This document shows positions 1 through 8,567 of a stretch of DNA of 31,845 bases, piece by piece. How positions within the stretch are numbered: position 1 is the first letter of the stretch; each line of letters starts with the position of its first letter. The notes beneath the pieces were generated by a model. The model saw only the letters and a program-made list of their open reading frames with translations. It did no database searches and was not told where the DNA came from. Source of the DNA: Promethearchaeota archaeon. GTDB taxonomy: Archaea; Asgardarchaeota; Lokiarchaeia; Sigynarchaeales; SOKP01. The position numbers and the translations under genes were made by a program. The stretch is taken from assembly GCA_019057975.1 (NCBI GenBank), contig JAHLWJ010000010.1:1-31845 (forward strand), written 5' to 3'.

Positions 1-126
1 AATTACTATTTTTTTCATTTATTTCTTTAAAAATTGATAATTTTAAAAACCTACAACTTAAAACCTTCTACTAGCAATGCTAATATAATAGAAAATAATA
101 GAATTTAATCAAAAAACGTGTGGAAT

Positions 127-3100
127 CTATATTTTTTCTTTGAGCTTGAGTCTTGGAGCAAGTCCTAAACTCATCATCTCTTGTAATAACAACTTGAAAG
201 CATAGGAACACACAACTTTTGAAATAATTGTGCTTTCTCCGCACACTGGACAGTATCGCTTGTCTCGATTTCGATCATACACAGCTAGGAGCCCACATTT
301 TTCACAAACTAATATAACGGTTCTATCTGACTCATCTAGCAACCTTTCCTTCAATAATAACGCAGAACCATGACCTACAAGACAATCCCGTTCCATTTCA
401 CCGAAACGTAATCCTCCTTCTCTTGCTCTACCTTCTGTTGGCTGTCTTGTTAATATTTGAACAGGACCACGTGCTCTGGCATGAAGTTTATCAGCAACTA
501 AGTGATATAACTTTTGAAAATAGATTGGTGCACAATAAATACCAGCTTCATATTTTTCTCCTGTCATTCCGTTGTACATAACTTCTCTACCATTAAATTC
601 AAAACCAGAATCCACTAATAGTTCTTGAAGTTTAGTAATGTCCGTCCATTCAAAGGCAGTAGCATCACCTAATTTTCCATTGATACACGCAATTTTACCG
701 CTTATTCCCTCAAATAATTGCCCTAAAGTCATACGTGAAGGCATAGCATGCGGATTAACAATAATATCCGGAATTACGCCCGATGAAGTGAATGGCATAT
801 CAGATTGCTCAACTACTAATCCAAGGACTCCTTTTTGCCCATGGCGGGAAGAAAATTTATCTCCTAATTCAGGAATCCTTAAGTCTCTTACTTTTATTTT
901 TACTAGTTTGTTTCCATCCACAGTTTCTGAAATAATTACAGTATCAACTATACCTTGTTCATTATGTCTCATATTTTTCGAAGTTTCACGTCGATTAGGT
1001 TGCATTAATTCAAATTCTTCATAGGATTTTATAAATCTTGGTGGAGAAGTTCTACCAATAAGAACATCTCCTCCATTAACTTGGGTTTCTGGTTCTATTA
1101 TGCCATCCTCTTCTGATAAAAGTCGATAAGATTCAGCAGATTTAAAACCTCTAACACCTCTTTCGGGAATTTCAAACTTATCAACTTCTCCTCCTGGATA
1201 TTTTCTTTCTTCAGCGTTGTATGTCCTAAAGAAATGACTCCGAGCAAGGCCTCTCTCAATTGATGCTTTATTAATTATTATAGCATCTTCAATATTGAAA
1301 CCTTCAAAACTCATCATACCAATAATAAAATTTTGCCCAGCAGGTCGTTTATTAATTCCGATAATCTCCATTGGACTTGTTTTTACTAAAGGTTGTTGAG
1401 GATAATGCAATGTATGCCCTCTTGTGTCAAGCCTAAGATGCATATTTGCAGCAAATAAACCTAATGCCTGTTTTACCATTCCTGCTTCGTATGTATTTCT
1501 TGGTGATTGATTATGCTCTGGAAATGGAATAATTGAAGCACAAATTCCGAGAATTGCAGCAGGAGAAATTTCTAAATGAGTATGTTCACTAGTCAAATCC
1601 TCTTCAAACATAGCTATATAAGCATTTTCTTCTTCTTCAGCATCTAAATACTCAATTACACCTTTTTGAACTAAATCTGACCAAATATATTTATTTTGTC
1701 TTATCTTCTCAATATCTTCCTTAATAATCAATGGTTTTTTATTTTTTAATACAAAAAGTGGTCTTGTTGCTCTCCCAGCATCACAATTAATTTGAATCTC
1801 TCTAGAGTCATGGTAATATCCTATGTTTACATGTACACCTATTTCTCCTTTCCTTCTTTTTTCTCTAAGTTGTCTAATAAAAGGGTTATATTGTTGATGA
1901 ATACCAACTAGTTTTCCATTGAGAAAGACTTTTACCTTATCTCCTTTTACATTTTTAACTTCATTTATAGGAATGACTCCTAAATCGAACAAAATATTTT
2001 CAATTATTCTCTCATCAGTTCCTACAGAAATTATAGAGGCTAATCCAAGATTTTTAACCAAACCACAATTTGGACCTTCAGGGGTTTCTGCAGGACAAAT
2101 TTTTCCCCACTGAGTTGGATGCAAATCTCTAGCCTCAAAATGAGGTTGACTTCTACTCAAAGGAGAGATAACTCTTCTTAAATGACTCAATGTAGCAACT
2201 TGATTATTCCTATTTAATAATTGACTCACACCTGCCTTACCTCCAACCCAATTTCCTGTAGCTAAGGCATGTCTAATTCTTTCTGTTATTACATCTGCTC
2301 TTACCGCTGTTTTTATATTTGGTGCTCTTCCTCGAACAGCAGTTCTTTCCAGTTGATACTTAATATCCTTTACAAGATTTAAAAACGCGACTCTAAATAG
2401 ACCAGTAAATAATTCTCCAGCTAATTTTAACCTTTTATTTGCATAATGGTCTTTATCGTCCGGTTCTCTTAATCCTAGAGCAAGTTCCATTACTTTTTGT
2501 GCCATTTGGCCTAAATAATATGCTTTTTTGATTCTGTCTTCTTCAGCATTACCAATGTGAGGTAATAAATATCTATCTAGAACTTGAAGAGCTCTTCTAA
2601 TACGATAGTCTTTGGTCTGCCCAATTGCAACCCTTTTTCCAATATAATCAAGAGCATTTTGTTGAGATTTCTCTGGATCCTTTAATACTTGGATCTCAGA
2701 AGCTACATCTATTACAGGGATCAATTCTTTTTGAATTTCGTCATTTTCAGATATGGCTTCGAAAATTTCTCTATCTGAATGTAATCCCAAAGCCCTCATA
2801 AGGATTGCTAAAGGAATCTTACCAGGTACCGAGGGGAATGAAACTCTTAAATTACCATCTTTTTTCCTTTCAATTGTAACAGGTGCGCGGAATCCGCTTC
2901 TAGTTGAAAAAACTTTCGCTTGATGAGTCGCACTAGAACTTCTACTAGCTTCTTCTGCTAGTATCCTATTTGGAGCAAGATCTTCCTGTGTAACGAGAAC
3001 CCGCTCAGTTCCATTTATTATGAAGTATCCACCCGGATCTAACGGATCCTCACCCCGATTAATCAATTCTTGTTCAGATAAACTTTCTAATGGACATCGA

Positions 3101-3498
3101 CAGCTTTTAAGCATTATTGGAATCTTTCCAATATAGATATCTAAAGTTTCTTCAGCTTCCTCTCTCTGTGTACGTTCGTCTATAGTGATCGGAGTCATTT
3201 CTAAAGTAATATCTGCTGCATAACTTAATTCTCTTATTCTTGCTTCAATAGGAGTGATTTCCATAGTTGCCCCATCGGCTTCCCTTACTTTAGGTGATCC
3301 AATTATAATTTTTCCAAATTTGATTTTAAAGCCGGGGATATCAGGTATAACTTCACCTGACTCGTCTACAATAGATTGCATTTCATCTTCAATGAACCCG
3401 TTGTATGAATCTAAATGCTGGCGAACTAAACCTTTCTCATCAAATAGACTTTTTAAAACAACCCATTTATCTTCATTTGATATTTTTTCTATACTCAA
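127..3498 (-). CDS. rpoB: DNA-directed RNA polymerase subunit B (Rpo2), unsplit
   Basis: Second-largest subunit of the archaeal RNA polymerase; with the A subunits it forms the catalytic cleft. The 1123-residue protein covers the whole subunit, so the B'/B'' split seen in halobacteria and many methanogens is absent. Visible landmarks are the NIEDA motif at residues 735-739 in the hybrid-binding domain, the conserved GDKFSSRHGQKG block near residue 880, and a C-terminal zinc ribbon with Cys1065, Cys1068, Cys1083 and Cys1086. It follows rpo5 by 46 nt on the same strand, the usual archaeal order H-B. The usual next gene, rpoA1, cannot be confirmed because only 126 nt of sequence remain downstream. 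The start is the ATG at 3498; no clear Shine-Dalgarno sequence precedes it, consistent with coupling to rpo5. Identity is certain. Confidence 0.98.
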   Translation of the reverse strand: MSIEKISNEDKWVVLKSLFDEKGLVRQHLDSYNGFIEDEMQSIVDESGEVIPDIPGFKIKFGKIIIGSPKVREADGATMEITPIEARIRELSYAADITLEMTPITIDERTQREEAEETLDIYIGKIPIMLKSCRCPLESLSEQELINRGEDPLDPGGYFIINGTERVLVTQEDLAPNRILAEEASRSSSATHQAKVFSTRSGFRAPVTIERKKDGNLRVSFPSVPGKIPLAILMRALGLHSDREIFEAISENDEIQKELIPVIDVASEIQVLKDPEKSQQNALDYIGKRVAIGQTKDYRIRRALQVLDRYLLPHIGNAEEDRIKKAYYLGQMAQKVMELALGLREPDDKDHYANKRLKLAGELFTGLFRVAFLNLVKDIKYQLERTAVRGRAPNIKTAVRADVITERIRHALATGNWVGGKAGVSQLLNRNNQVATLSHLRRVISPLSRSQPHFEARDLHPTQWGKICPAETPEGPNCGLVKNLGLASIISVGTDERIIENILFDLGVIPINEVKNVKGDKVKVFLNGKLVGIHQQYNPFIRQLREKRRKGEIGVHVNIGYYHDSREIQINCDAGRATRPLFVLKNKKPLIIKEDIEKIRQNKYIWSDLVQKGVIEYLDAEEEENAYIAMFEEDLTSEHTHLEISPAAILGICASIIPFPEHNQSPRNTYEAGMVKQALGLFAANMHLRLDTRGHTLHYPQQPLVKTSPMEIIGINKRPAGQNFIIGMMSFEGFNIEDAIIINKASIERGLARSHFFRTYNAEERKYPGGEVDKFEIPERGVRGFKSAESYRLLSEEDGIIEPETQVNGGDVLIGRTSPPRFIKSYEEFELMQPNRRETSKNMRHNEQGIVDTVIISETVDGNKLVKIKVRDLRIPELGDKFSSRHGQKGVLGLVVEQSDMPFTSSGVIPDIIVNPHAMPSRMTLGQLFEGISGKIACINGKLGDATAFEWTDITKLQELLVDSGFEFNGREVMYNGMTGEKYEAGIYCAPIYFQKLYHLVADKLHARARGPVQILTRQPTEGRAREGGLRFGEMERDCLVGHGSALLLKERLLDESDRTVILVCEKCGLLAVYDRNRDKRYCPVCGESTIISKVVCSYAFKLLLQEMMSLGLAPRLKLKEKI

Positions 3499-3544
3499 AA
3501 TCTATCATACCATACAAATAATAATTTTAAATAAAAAAATCATA

Positions 3545-3802
3545 TTATCCTTTTTCCTTCTTTACATAGCGAAAGTAATCTATGCTTCTTACTGTTGTGT
3601 GTGAGTCTCGGATTATTCTTATAATATCTCCTTCTTTTGCTCCGATAGCAATCGCAACTGGATCTTTTTCAAATATTTGAGGTAAATCAGTTAATTCTAT
3701 TTGATATTTATCTAAGAGTTCTTGAGATTCTTCTTTAGTTAAAAGAAGATGTTGAGGAACAAACTTATGTAATAAGACGTCTATTTTTTTTTTCTTAGTC
3801 AA
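3545..3802 (-). CDS. rpoH: DNA-directed RNA polymerase subunit H (Rpo5)
   Basis: Small subunit of archaeal RNA polymerase, homologous to the C-terminal domain of eukaryotic RPB5, placed at the lower jaw. The 85 residues fit the family (about 75-85). The typical pattern is present: a VPQH segment, an LLDKY-like helix, then DPVAIAIGAKEGD and a closing IIRxS strand. The start codon is TTG at 3802, supported by an AGAGGA Shine-Dalgarno sequence seven bases upstream. It is the first gene of the rpoH-rpoB pair. A TATA-like run (TTTATAAAT on the minus strand, about 3825-3833) lies upstream, but its distance would put the transcript start very close to the start codon, so the promoter assignment is weak. 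Confidence 0.96.
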   Translation of the reverse strand: MTKKKKIDVLLHKFVPQHLLLTKEESQELLDKYQIELTDLPQIFEKDPVAIAIGAKEGDIIRIIRDSHTTVRSIDYFRYVKKEKG

Positions 3803-3809
3803 GGAAAAA

Positions 3810-3815
3810 TCCTCT
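3810..3815 (-). promoter_or_regulatory. Shine-Dalgarno sequence of rpo5
   Basis: On the minus strand this reads AGAGGA, complementary to the archaeal 16S 3' tail, and lies seven bases before a TTG codon. It decides the TTG at 3802 as the rpo5 start, since no ATG is available in that position. Confidence 0.6.
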
Positions 3816-3908
3816 TATATGACAATTTATAAATAAAGAAATAATACATTTCTAAAAAATTTTACTTATTTTCTTTATTTTTTAATAAAATATGAGGGTG
3901 AATTTATT

Positions 3909-4586
3909 TTAATTCCCTTGAAAAAACCTAAAAACCCAATAACCGCTTCTTTTACAAATTATCTCAATATCATTATTTGGATAATTTTTACGAATATAAT
4001 TTAGAATATGAGGTGCTCCCATTTTCTTTTTAATTACAAATTGAAAAGAACCTTTTGAGTTTAAATAACTCGAAATAAATTCAATCAACTTCAAAAAATC
4101 TTTTCTACCTTGTCTCATAGGAGGATTCATGAAAATTCCATCAAACAGTAAATTCTTATTTTTGATAGGTTCAAAATAATTTCCAGATAATGTTAGAACA
4201 CTTTTTTTATCTCTATTTAGATTTATTTTAATGTTTTCTTTGGCACACCAAATAGCACGTTTATTAATATCTATTAAATACACAAGACTATCTGGTGATT
4301 CATAACCTAAAACAATACCAATAGGTCCATATCCACAGCCTAAATCAAGTAAAACGCTAGCATCCTTAGGAATAACCATATGTTCAATAAATACTTTTGT
4401 ACCTAAGTCTATTTTACGGAAAGAAAATACCCCTGTAATAGTTTTAAAAATATAAAGATGCCTTCTCAGGCTTTCAGAAATTGTATGAATTTTTACTTCC
4501 ACATCGGGAAATTCACTATAATAGTGCTGGTTATTATTTTCCATAGCAAAAAACAATCTAAAACTAATTTCTCTATTTTTTTTCAT
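3909..4586 (-). CDS. RsmC-like class I SAM-dependent methyltransferase
   Basis: Predicted nucleic-acid N-methyltransferase of the MTS/RsmC group, whose bacterial member makes m2G in 16S rRNA; the archaeal substrate is not established here. Motif I is DLGCGYGPIG (residues 81-90), with the acidic motif II (LIDIN) near 105. The catalytic NPPM (154-157) is followed by RQGRKD, as in the RsmC/MJ0882 family. The first ATG (4586) overlaps the end of cbf5 by 14 nt. The in-frame Met15 (codon starting at 4544) precedes HYYSE, which is how family members usually begin, so the true start may be 4544 without overlap. Position directly behind cbf5 suggests rRNA modification as the shared theme. Confidence 0.85.
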   Translation of the reverse strand: MKKNREISFRLFFAMENNNQHYYSEFPDVEVKIHTISESLRRHLYIFKTITGVFSFRKIDLGTKVFIEHMVIPKDASVLLDLGCGYGPIGIVLGYESPDSLVYLIDINKRAIWCAKENIKINLNRDKKSVLTLSGNYFEPIKNKNLLFDGIFMNPPMRQGRKDFLKLIEFISSYLNSKGSFQFVIKKKMGAPHILNYIRKNYPNNDIEIICKRSGYWVFRFFQGN

Positions 4587-5577
4587 TCCATCGAGGGTAT
4601 AATCCCCTCTCCATAAAAACTTTATTTGATTTTACTAATATTCCTGATTTAGCTTTGTACATTTGCATAGCATTCTTTAATGAAGTACCAAATCCAATCA
4701 ACTCTTTTTTCAAGGTCATTATAGCAACCAACAGGTTAGGTTTTATTCTAGCATCAATATGACAAATACCCGCTGAAGCTAAATCTGCACCATGGCATAT
4801 AGCATCAACAGCTGTATCTCGAATATATATTTTTGGTAAATGAGAAACCATTTTTTCCATTGGAAATATAATTTTTTTTAAATAATGATCATCGTTCTCC
4901 AATTGATATATTGTATAGGCATCCTTCAAATTTTGGAGAGTAATTAAATTATCATTTTCTGTAAAATTTCCAACTCTAGTTCTTCTTAGCTCTAGCATAT
5001 GGGCACCAGAACAAAGAGCTTCTCCAATATCAAAACAAAATTTTCGTATATAAGTTCCTGCTTCACATCCTATTCTAAATAAAACATGATTGTTCTTCAC
5101 TTCAATAACTTGACTATAATATATTTCTCTAACTCTAAGTTTTCTAGCTACTGATGATTTTACTGGAGGTCTTTGATAAATCTTTCTAGTGAATAATTTG
5201 AATATTTTTTCGATTCTCATCAATTTTTCAGGAGTATGGAGATAAAGTACACCTATATATTCTTTACCCGCATTCAATAACGATGATAAAGCTCGTGTAG
5301 CTCTTCCAAGAGCACAAGGTAATATCCCAGTAACTTTAGGATCTAAAGTTCCTCCATGACCTGCATTTGGGATCCCTAATACTTTGCGAACCCACGATAC
5401 CACTTCATGACTAGTTGGACCACTTGGTTTATCTAAATTTATTACTCCATACTGTAAAAGCTTTGTTATACTTCTACTTTCTGGCTCACATCCATAATTT
5501 GGATTGGTAGTATCTTGTGATTTAAGTAATAATTGCTCAGGTTCATCAGAAGGTAATTTGAATTCTGAAAATGTCAT
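4573..5577 (-). CDS. cbf5: tRNA/rRNA pseudouridine synthase Cbf5 (H/ACA RNP catalytic subunit)
   Basis: Catalytic subunit of the archaeal H/ACA guide ribonucleoprotein, which isomerises uridine to pseudouridine in rRNA and can act on tRNA U55 without a guide. The TruB-type core starts with YGVINLDKPSGPTSHEV (residues 43-59). The catalytic aspartate is Asp79 in GGTLDP. A C-terminal PUA domain begins near residue 253 (KIYIRDTAVDAICHGADL). At 334 residues it has the normal archaeal length. It sits at the head of a minus-strand pair with the RsmC-like methyltransferase. Partner genes (nop10, gar1, L7Ae) are not in the window. Confidence 0.96.
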   Translation of the reverse strand: MTFSEFKLPSDEPEQLLLKSQDTTNPNYGCEPESRSITKLLQYGVINLDKPSGPTSHEVVSWVRKVLGIPNAGHGGTLDPKVTGILPCALGRATRALSSLLNAGKEYIGVLYLHTPEKLMRIEKIFKLFTRKIYQRPPVKSSVARKLRVREIYYSQVIEVKNNHVLFRIGCEAGTYIRKFCFDIGEALCSGAHMLELRRTRVGNFTENDNLITLQNLKDAYTIYQLENDDHYLKKIIFPMEKMVSHLPKIYIRDTAVDAICHGADLASAGICHIDARIKPNLLVAIMTLKKELIGFGTSLKNAMQMYKAKSGILVKSNKVFMERGLYPRWNEKK

Positions 5578-5696
5578 ACTAGAAAATCGTGAGGAGACTC
5601 TTTATATAGTAATAAAATTAGAAATTTCATAAACATTTCTTAAAAAATGTTTTACTTATATATAGATTTGAATTCTCTATAATTTGTGAGAAATTA

Positions 5697-5800
5697 CGGG
5701 CTATAGGGGAATTGAACCCCCGACCTTCCTTTTTATGAGAGGATCCCTCATAAATTTCAGGTTAAAAGCCTGTTGCGCTACCTGCCTGCGCCAATAGCCC
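5697..5800 (-). tRNA. tRNA-Lys (anticodon TTT) with a noncanonical intron
   Basis: On the minus strand the acceptor arms are GGGCTAT and ATAGCCC with discriminator G and no CCA. The D-arm is GCGC/GCGC, and the T-arm is GGGGG-TTCAATT-CCCCT. The anticodon loop is CTTTTAA, with TTT at 5764-5766. A 30-nt insertion sits after the 3' strand of the anticodon stem and before the AGGTC variable loop. Removing it leaves a 74-nt tRNA; the lowest anticodon-stem pair (27-43) is then A-A. Lysine identity follows from the anticodon and the archaeal GGGC acceptor stem. Confidence 0.9.
5727..5756 (-). other. Predicted intron in tRNA-Lys (near position 43/44)
   Basis: This 30-nt insertion folds into a hairpin with the seven-pair stem TTATGAG/CTCATAA and a 7-nt loop. 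It lies between the anticodon stem and the variable loop, not at the canonical 37/38 site. The exact junction can slide by one base because of flanking A residues. I could not draw a strict bulge-helix-bulge motif with confidence. Confidence 0.7.
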
Positions 5801-5919
5801 ATCTTAATATAAATAGGTACAGATAGTATATGCAATAAATCAATTATAATATAAAAATTTTATTTTATAGAGTGTCTCTTCTTTCAATTATGAATAATTT
5901 ATAAAAATCCATTCATATT

Positions 5920-6945
5920 TTAAGCTGATTTATTGAAATGCTCAAATCCATAGCTTTTTAATTCACTTCTTTTATTGTCTTTTAAGACATATATATATTC
6001 ACCAGATATTACATTGCCAACTTTAAAAAGTTTTCCACCTTTTGTTTGTATTTCTTTTTTGGCCTTGGAGAAATTTCTCTCAGTTATCGTAAATAAATGA
6101 ATGAATTCTTCACCCCCATTAAATATAAGATTTTCCAATGGAAGATTAAATTCTTGAGAATAGGCTATAGCTTCTGGGTCAATTAAATTATCATTAAAAG
6201 CAATTTCAAATCCTAAATTTGGATTTGATATCATTAAATCTAGTAAAGACTTTGATAACCCATCTGATGAATCTATGCTTGAAGTTGCTAATTTTCTCTC
6301 AGACATTATTAACGCCTCCAATCCAGAGATATTAGGCTCCAATATACTCATAATAGATCTTTTATAATTTGAAAAACTTTTGAGGTTTCCGTTTCTATTC
6401 AAGAGGATATCAAATCCCACTCCAGTTAATCCAAATTTATTATTAGCTACTAAAATATCCTCAATATTTATTCCTTTTCGAAAAATTACATCTGAAGGAT
6501 TTTTGAAACCAAATACAGTAGGATTTATTATCAATTCTTTTGTTTCATTAATATCTCCTCCAATATATCCAAGATCAAATTTCAAAGAACAATCTATTAT
6601 TCCATTTATAATATCAATAAATTCTGCTTTTTTAAGTTCCTTTGGCAAACCTAAGGATATAATTATTCCCCTTGGTTTGACACCCTTAACTAATAAATCA
6701 CTAATATTCATTATAACTGATTTCTTCCCAATTTGATAAAAATTCATTAGGGGTGGAACATCAGTAGTGGAAACTAGCATATCTGAATTCAAAACCAATA
6801 TATCATCCAAATTTCCGCTTTTAGGGCTGAAAAAAAAAGAATCATCACTTAATAAAACTTTTCCAGTTTTCTTTAATATCAAATTTTCAATAAGTTTTAT
6901 TAATTTTTTTTCTCCAAGATTTCCTATCTGAAGATTATTATTCAT
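5920..6945 (-). CDS. thiL: Thiamine-monophosphate kinase ThiL-like protein
   Basis: ATP-dependent kinase of the AIR synthase-related superfamily; ThiL converts thiamine monophosphate to thiamine diphosphate, the last step of cofactor synthesis. Superfamily marks are the acidic LLSDDS (residues 31-36), NSDMLVSTTDVP (53-64), the NISDL block (80-84) that helps bind metal-ATP, GGD (129-131) and IDSSDGLSKSL (224-234). Length 341 fits (typical 300-350). The gene stands alone between tRNA-Lys and tRNA-Thr, with no other thiamine gene nearby. HypE- or SelD-like relatives share the fold, but the SSDGL block and MNxSDL-like block favour ThiL. Confidence 0.83.
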   Translation of the reverse strand: MNNNLQIGNLGEKKLIKLIENLILKKTGKVLLSDDSFFFSPKSGNLDDILVLNSDMLVSTTDVPPLMNFYQIGKKSVIMNISDLLVKGVKPRGIIISLGLPKELKKAEFIDIINGIIDCSLKFDLGYIGGDINETKELIINPTVFGFKNPSDVIFRKGINIEDILVANNKFGLTGVGFDILLNRNGNLKSFSNYKRSIMSILEPNISGLEALIMSERKLATSSIDSSDGLSKSLLDLMISNPNLGFEIAFNDNLIDPEAIAYSQEFNLPLENLIFNGGEEFIHLFTITERNFSKAKKEIQTKGGKLFKVGNVISGEYIYVLKDNKRSELKSYGFEHFNKSA

Positions 6946-7012
6946 TAGATAAAATTTAAAATTTTTTAACTACTATAATTTTTGAATAAATTCGTATTTT
7001 TAATATATTTTT

Positions 7013-7102
7013 GCCTCTGTAGCTTAGTGGTATAGCATCAGATTCGTATTCAAATGTAGAAGAAATATCTGAAGGTCGGGGGATCAATTCCCCCCAGAGG
7101 CT
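7013..7102 (+). tRNA. tRNA-Thr (anticodon CGT) with a canonical-position intron
   Basis: Acceptor GCCTCTG/CAGAGGC with discriminator T, a D-arm with AGTGGTA loop, anticodon stem TCAGA/TCTGA, variable AGGTC and T-arm GGGGG-ATCAATT-CCCCC. The spliced anticodon loop is TTCGTAA, with CGT at 7045-7047, which reads threonine ACG codons. Removing 18 nt gives a 72-nt tRNA. No CCA is encoded. It converges on the roadblock-GTPase gene, whose stop lies only 4 nt away. Confidence 0.94.
7049..7066 (+). other. Intron of tRNA-Thr at position 37/38
   Basis: An 18-nt insertion directly 3' of A37, the standard archaeal intron site. Its removal restores a seven-base anticodon loop and a perfect five-pair stem. 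It is short for an archaeal intron and offers little secondary structure of its own. Confidence 0.85.
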
Positions 7103-7106
7103 CTAA

Positions 7107-8120
7107 TTACACTTCCTCAGTAAAAACATATTGTTTTATTATTTGTAAGGCAAGCATTTTAAATGCATCATTAATATTTTCCCCTGTTTTTGCTGATGTT
7201 TCAATATAAGAAAGATTTAGTTTTTTTGCCAGCTCCTCTCCAGTTTCAGTTGAAATAGATCTATCTTCTGTCAAGTCTATTTTATTTCCCACCAAGATTA
7301 AGGAGACTGTCGGGGAAACATTTTTTATCTCATTAAACCAATTTTCTATGCTTTCAAAAGTATCTTTACGAGTCACATCATAAACCAAAATACCAGCTTC
7401 AGCACTCGATAAATATGATTGTCTTACACGCTTAAATTGAGCTTGTCCTGCTAAATCCCAAAGGACAAAACGGACTTTTGATTCTAAACCTTCAAAATCG
7501 CATTCTTTTTTCATTATTGAGGTTCCTATTGTGGATTTATAATCAGCTTGAAATGAGTTTTCTACAAAACGATGAACCATACTAGTTTTACCTACTCCTC
7601 CTTCGCCCCCTAAAATTAGTTTATATGCGTATTCTCTTGATTTTACTTTAATCCTTTGAAGTTTATCTACTTTTCTTTCAATATTTTGAACATTTTGGTC
7701 TAAAATCAGTTTAGGTATTACAGGACTTACTGTTCTTCCATCAAAAATTCGGGCGATCTTCTCTGCAGCTAAATAAGCATATGGAAAAATTGGATCGACC
7801 ATAGCAATCGAATCTAAAACAGTAACAAAAATTGCTTCAGGTCCTGCTTCGCAAAAAATAATCCGATGTTCTTCTGTATCAAATGTACCTGTTCCGAAGG
7901 CACCTGAACTGAATTCTTCAGTAATTCTAGTTAGAACAGGCTCTACTAATGCAGTAACACCCCCAATTACATCTTCTTCTACTTCTGTTTCTGAATCTCC
8001 CTTTAGAGCGGCCATTACTAACCCTTCTCTATTTACAATAATAGTAGCAATCAAATGTTTTCCAACGTCCTGCTTATACCACTTCAGCAATGCTTCTAGT
8101 TTATCTCGATCAACCGACAT
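7107..8120 (-). CDS. Roadblock/LC7-Rab-like small GTPase fusion protein
   Basis: Two domains are joined in 337 residues. Residues 1-130 resemble a roadblock/LC7 domain (opening helix DKLEALLKWY, a strand pair around HLIATIIVNREGLVMAA, and FDTEEHRIIFCE). Residues 165-330 form a Ras/Rab-type GTPase with every G motif intact: P-loop GEGGVGKTS with Lys178, switch I Thr197 in STIGTS, DLAGQ (222-226) with Gln226 at the catalytic position, NKID (279-282) and TSAK (308-311). There is no C-terminal cysteine, so prenylation is not expected. The start is supported by GAGGT ten bases upstream. The known parallel is the bacterial MglA GTPase with its separate roadblock activator MglB; here they would be covalently linked, suggesting self-regulation or dimer-driven GTP hydrolysis (inference). 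It is a single-gene unit. Confidence 0.92.
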   Translation of the reverse strand: MSVDRDKLEALLKWYKQDVGKHLIATIIVNREGLVMAALKGDSETEVEEDVIGGVTALVEPVLTRITEEFSSGAFGTGTFDTEEHRIIFCEAGPEAIFVTVLDSIAMVDPIFPYAYLAAEKIARIFDGRTVSPVIPKLILDQNVQNIERKVDKLQRIKVKSREYAYKLILGGEGGVGKTSMVHRFVENSFQADYKSTIGTSIMKKECDFEGLESKVRFVLWDLAGQAQFKRVRQSYLSSAEAGILVYDVTRKDTFESIENWFNEIKNVSPTVSLILVGNKIDLTEDRSISTETGEELAKKLNLSYIETSAKTGENINDAFKMLALQIIKQYVFTEEV

Positions 8121-8428
8121 GAATTTAATAACCTCGGTAATTTGTTTTTAAATGTAATAAAAAATAACTAAAATTTAATATTTAATATAATAAGATTATC
8201 TTAAAAATTTATAGAAAACGATAATCCTTCACTTTTTTAGAATTAAGAGATTTAGGTTAAAAAAATAAGTAGGATGCCAAGTTATATTAGAACTAAGCAT
8301 TTAAAATGATAATTAACAATAATAAAGGAAAAAGATTTTAAAAACTGTATACATTATCTAAATTCAATATTACCTATACTATTTGTTCTTTGTATTTAGA
8401 AAAAAACGTATAAAAAAAACAATTTAAA
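8121..8428. other. Intergenic region without a recognised gene (308 nt)
   Basis: An AT-rich spacer between the divergent roadblock-GTPase gene and tRNA-Leu. It must hold the promoters of both. Near the GTPase I see its GAGGT ribosome-binding site; near the tRNA there are TATA-like A/T runs (about 8391-8420) too degenerate to place. I found no convincing small reading frame or repeat. Confidence 0.5.
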
Positions 8429-8449
8429 GCAGGAGTTGCCAAGCCTGGT

Positions 8450-8481
8450 CTAAGCTTAGTTCATTAAATTGAACAAGCGGT
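8450..8481 (+). other. Predicted intron in the D-loop of tRNA-Leu
   Basis: A 32-nt insertion after the conserved GGT of the D-loop (about position 20/20a). Its own sequence pairs as GCTT-GTTCA with TGAACAAGC, with one bulged A. GGT occurs at both junctions, so the cut site may shift by up to three bases without changing the mature tRNA. Confidence 0.8.
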
Positions 8482-8532
8482 TAACGGCGCTAGACTGAGG
8501 TTCTAGTGACATAGGTCTTCGTGGGTTCGAAT

Positions 8533-8567
8533 GTTGATGAAAGATCATATCGATCTCTATCGAAAAT
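8533..8567 (+). other. Predicted intron in the T-loop of tRNA-Leu
   Basis: A 35-nt insertion at the 3' side of the T-loop (about position 60/61). It contains an AGATC/GATCT hairpin flanked by GAT/ATC pairing. AAT is repeated at the two junctions, so the exact splice point may move by up to three bases. Excision restores TTCGAAT followed by the CCCAC stem strand. Confidence 0.8.

Noticed and set aside
1..126. Start of rpoA1 downstream of rpoB, with an ATG on the minus strand at 18-16
   Set aside because: Only six codons remain (MKKIVI), with no ribosome-binding site and no RpoA1-like text. The gene cannot be identified.
638..3604. Plus-strand open frames within rpoB (for example 638-1024, 1919-2113, 3254-3604)
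   Set aside because: They are antisense shadows of the conserved rpoB reading frame, without protein-like features of their own.
5727..5766. Canonical 37/38 intron in tRNA-Lys
   Set aside because: The 3' strand of the anticodon stem directly follows the loop, before the insert, so a 37/38 intron would destroy the stem.
7107..8120. Prenylated small GTPase
   Set aside because: The C-terminus ends FTEEV without cysteine.
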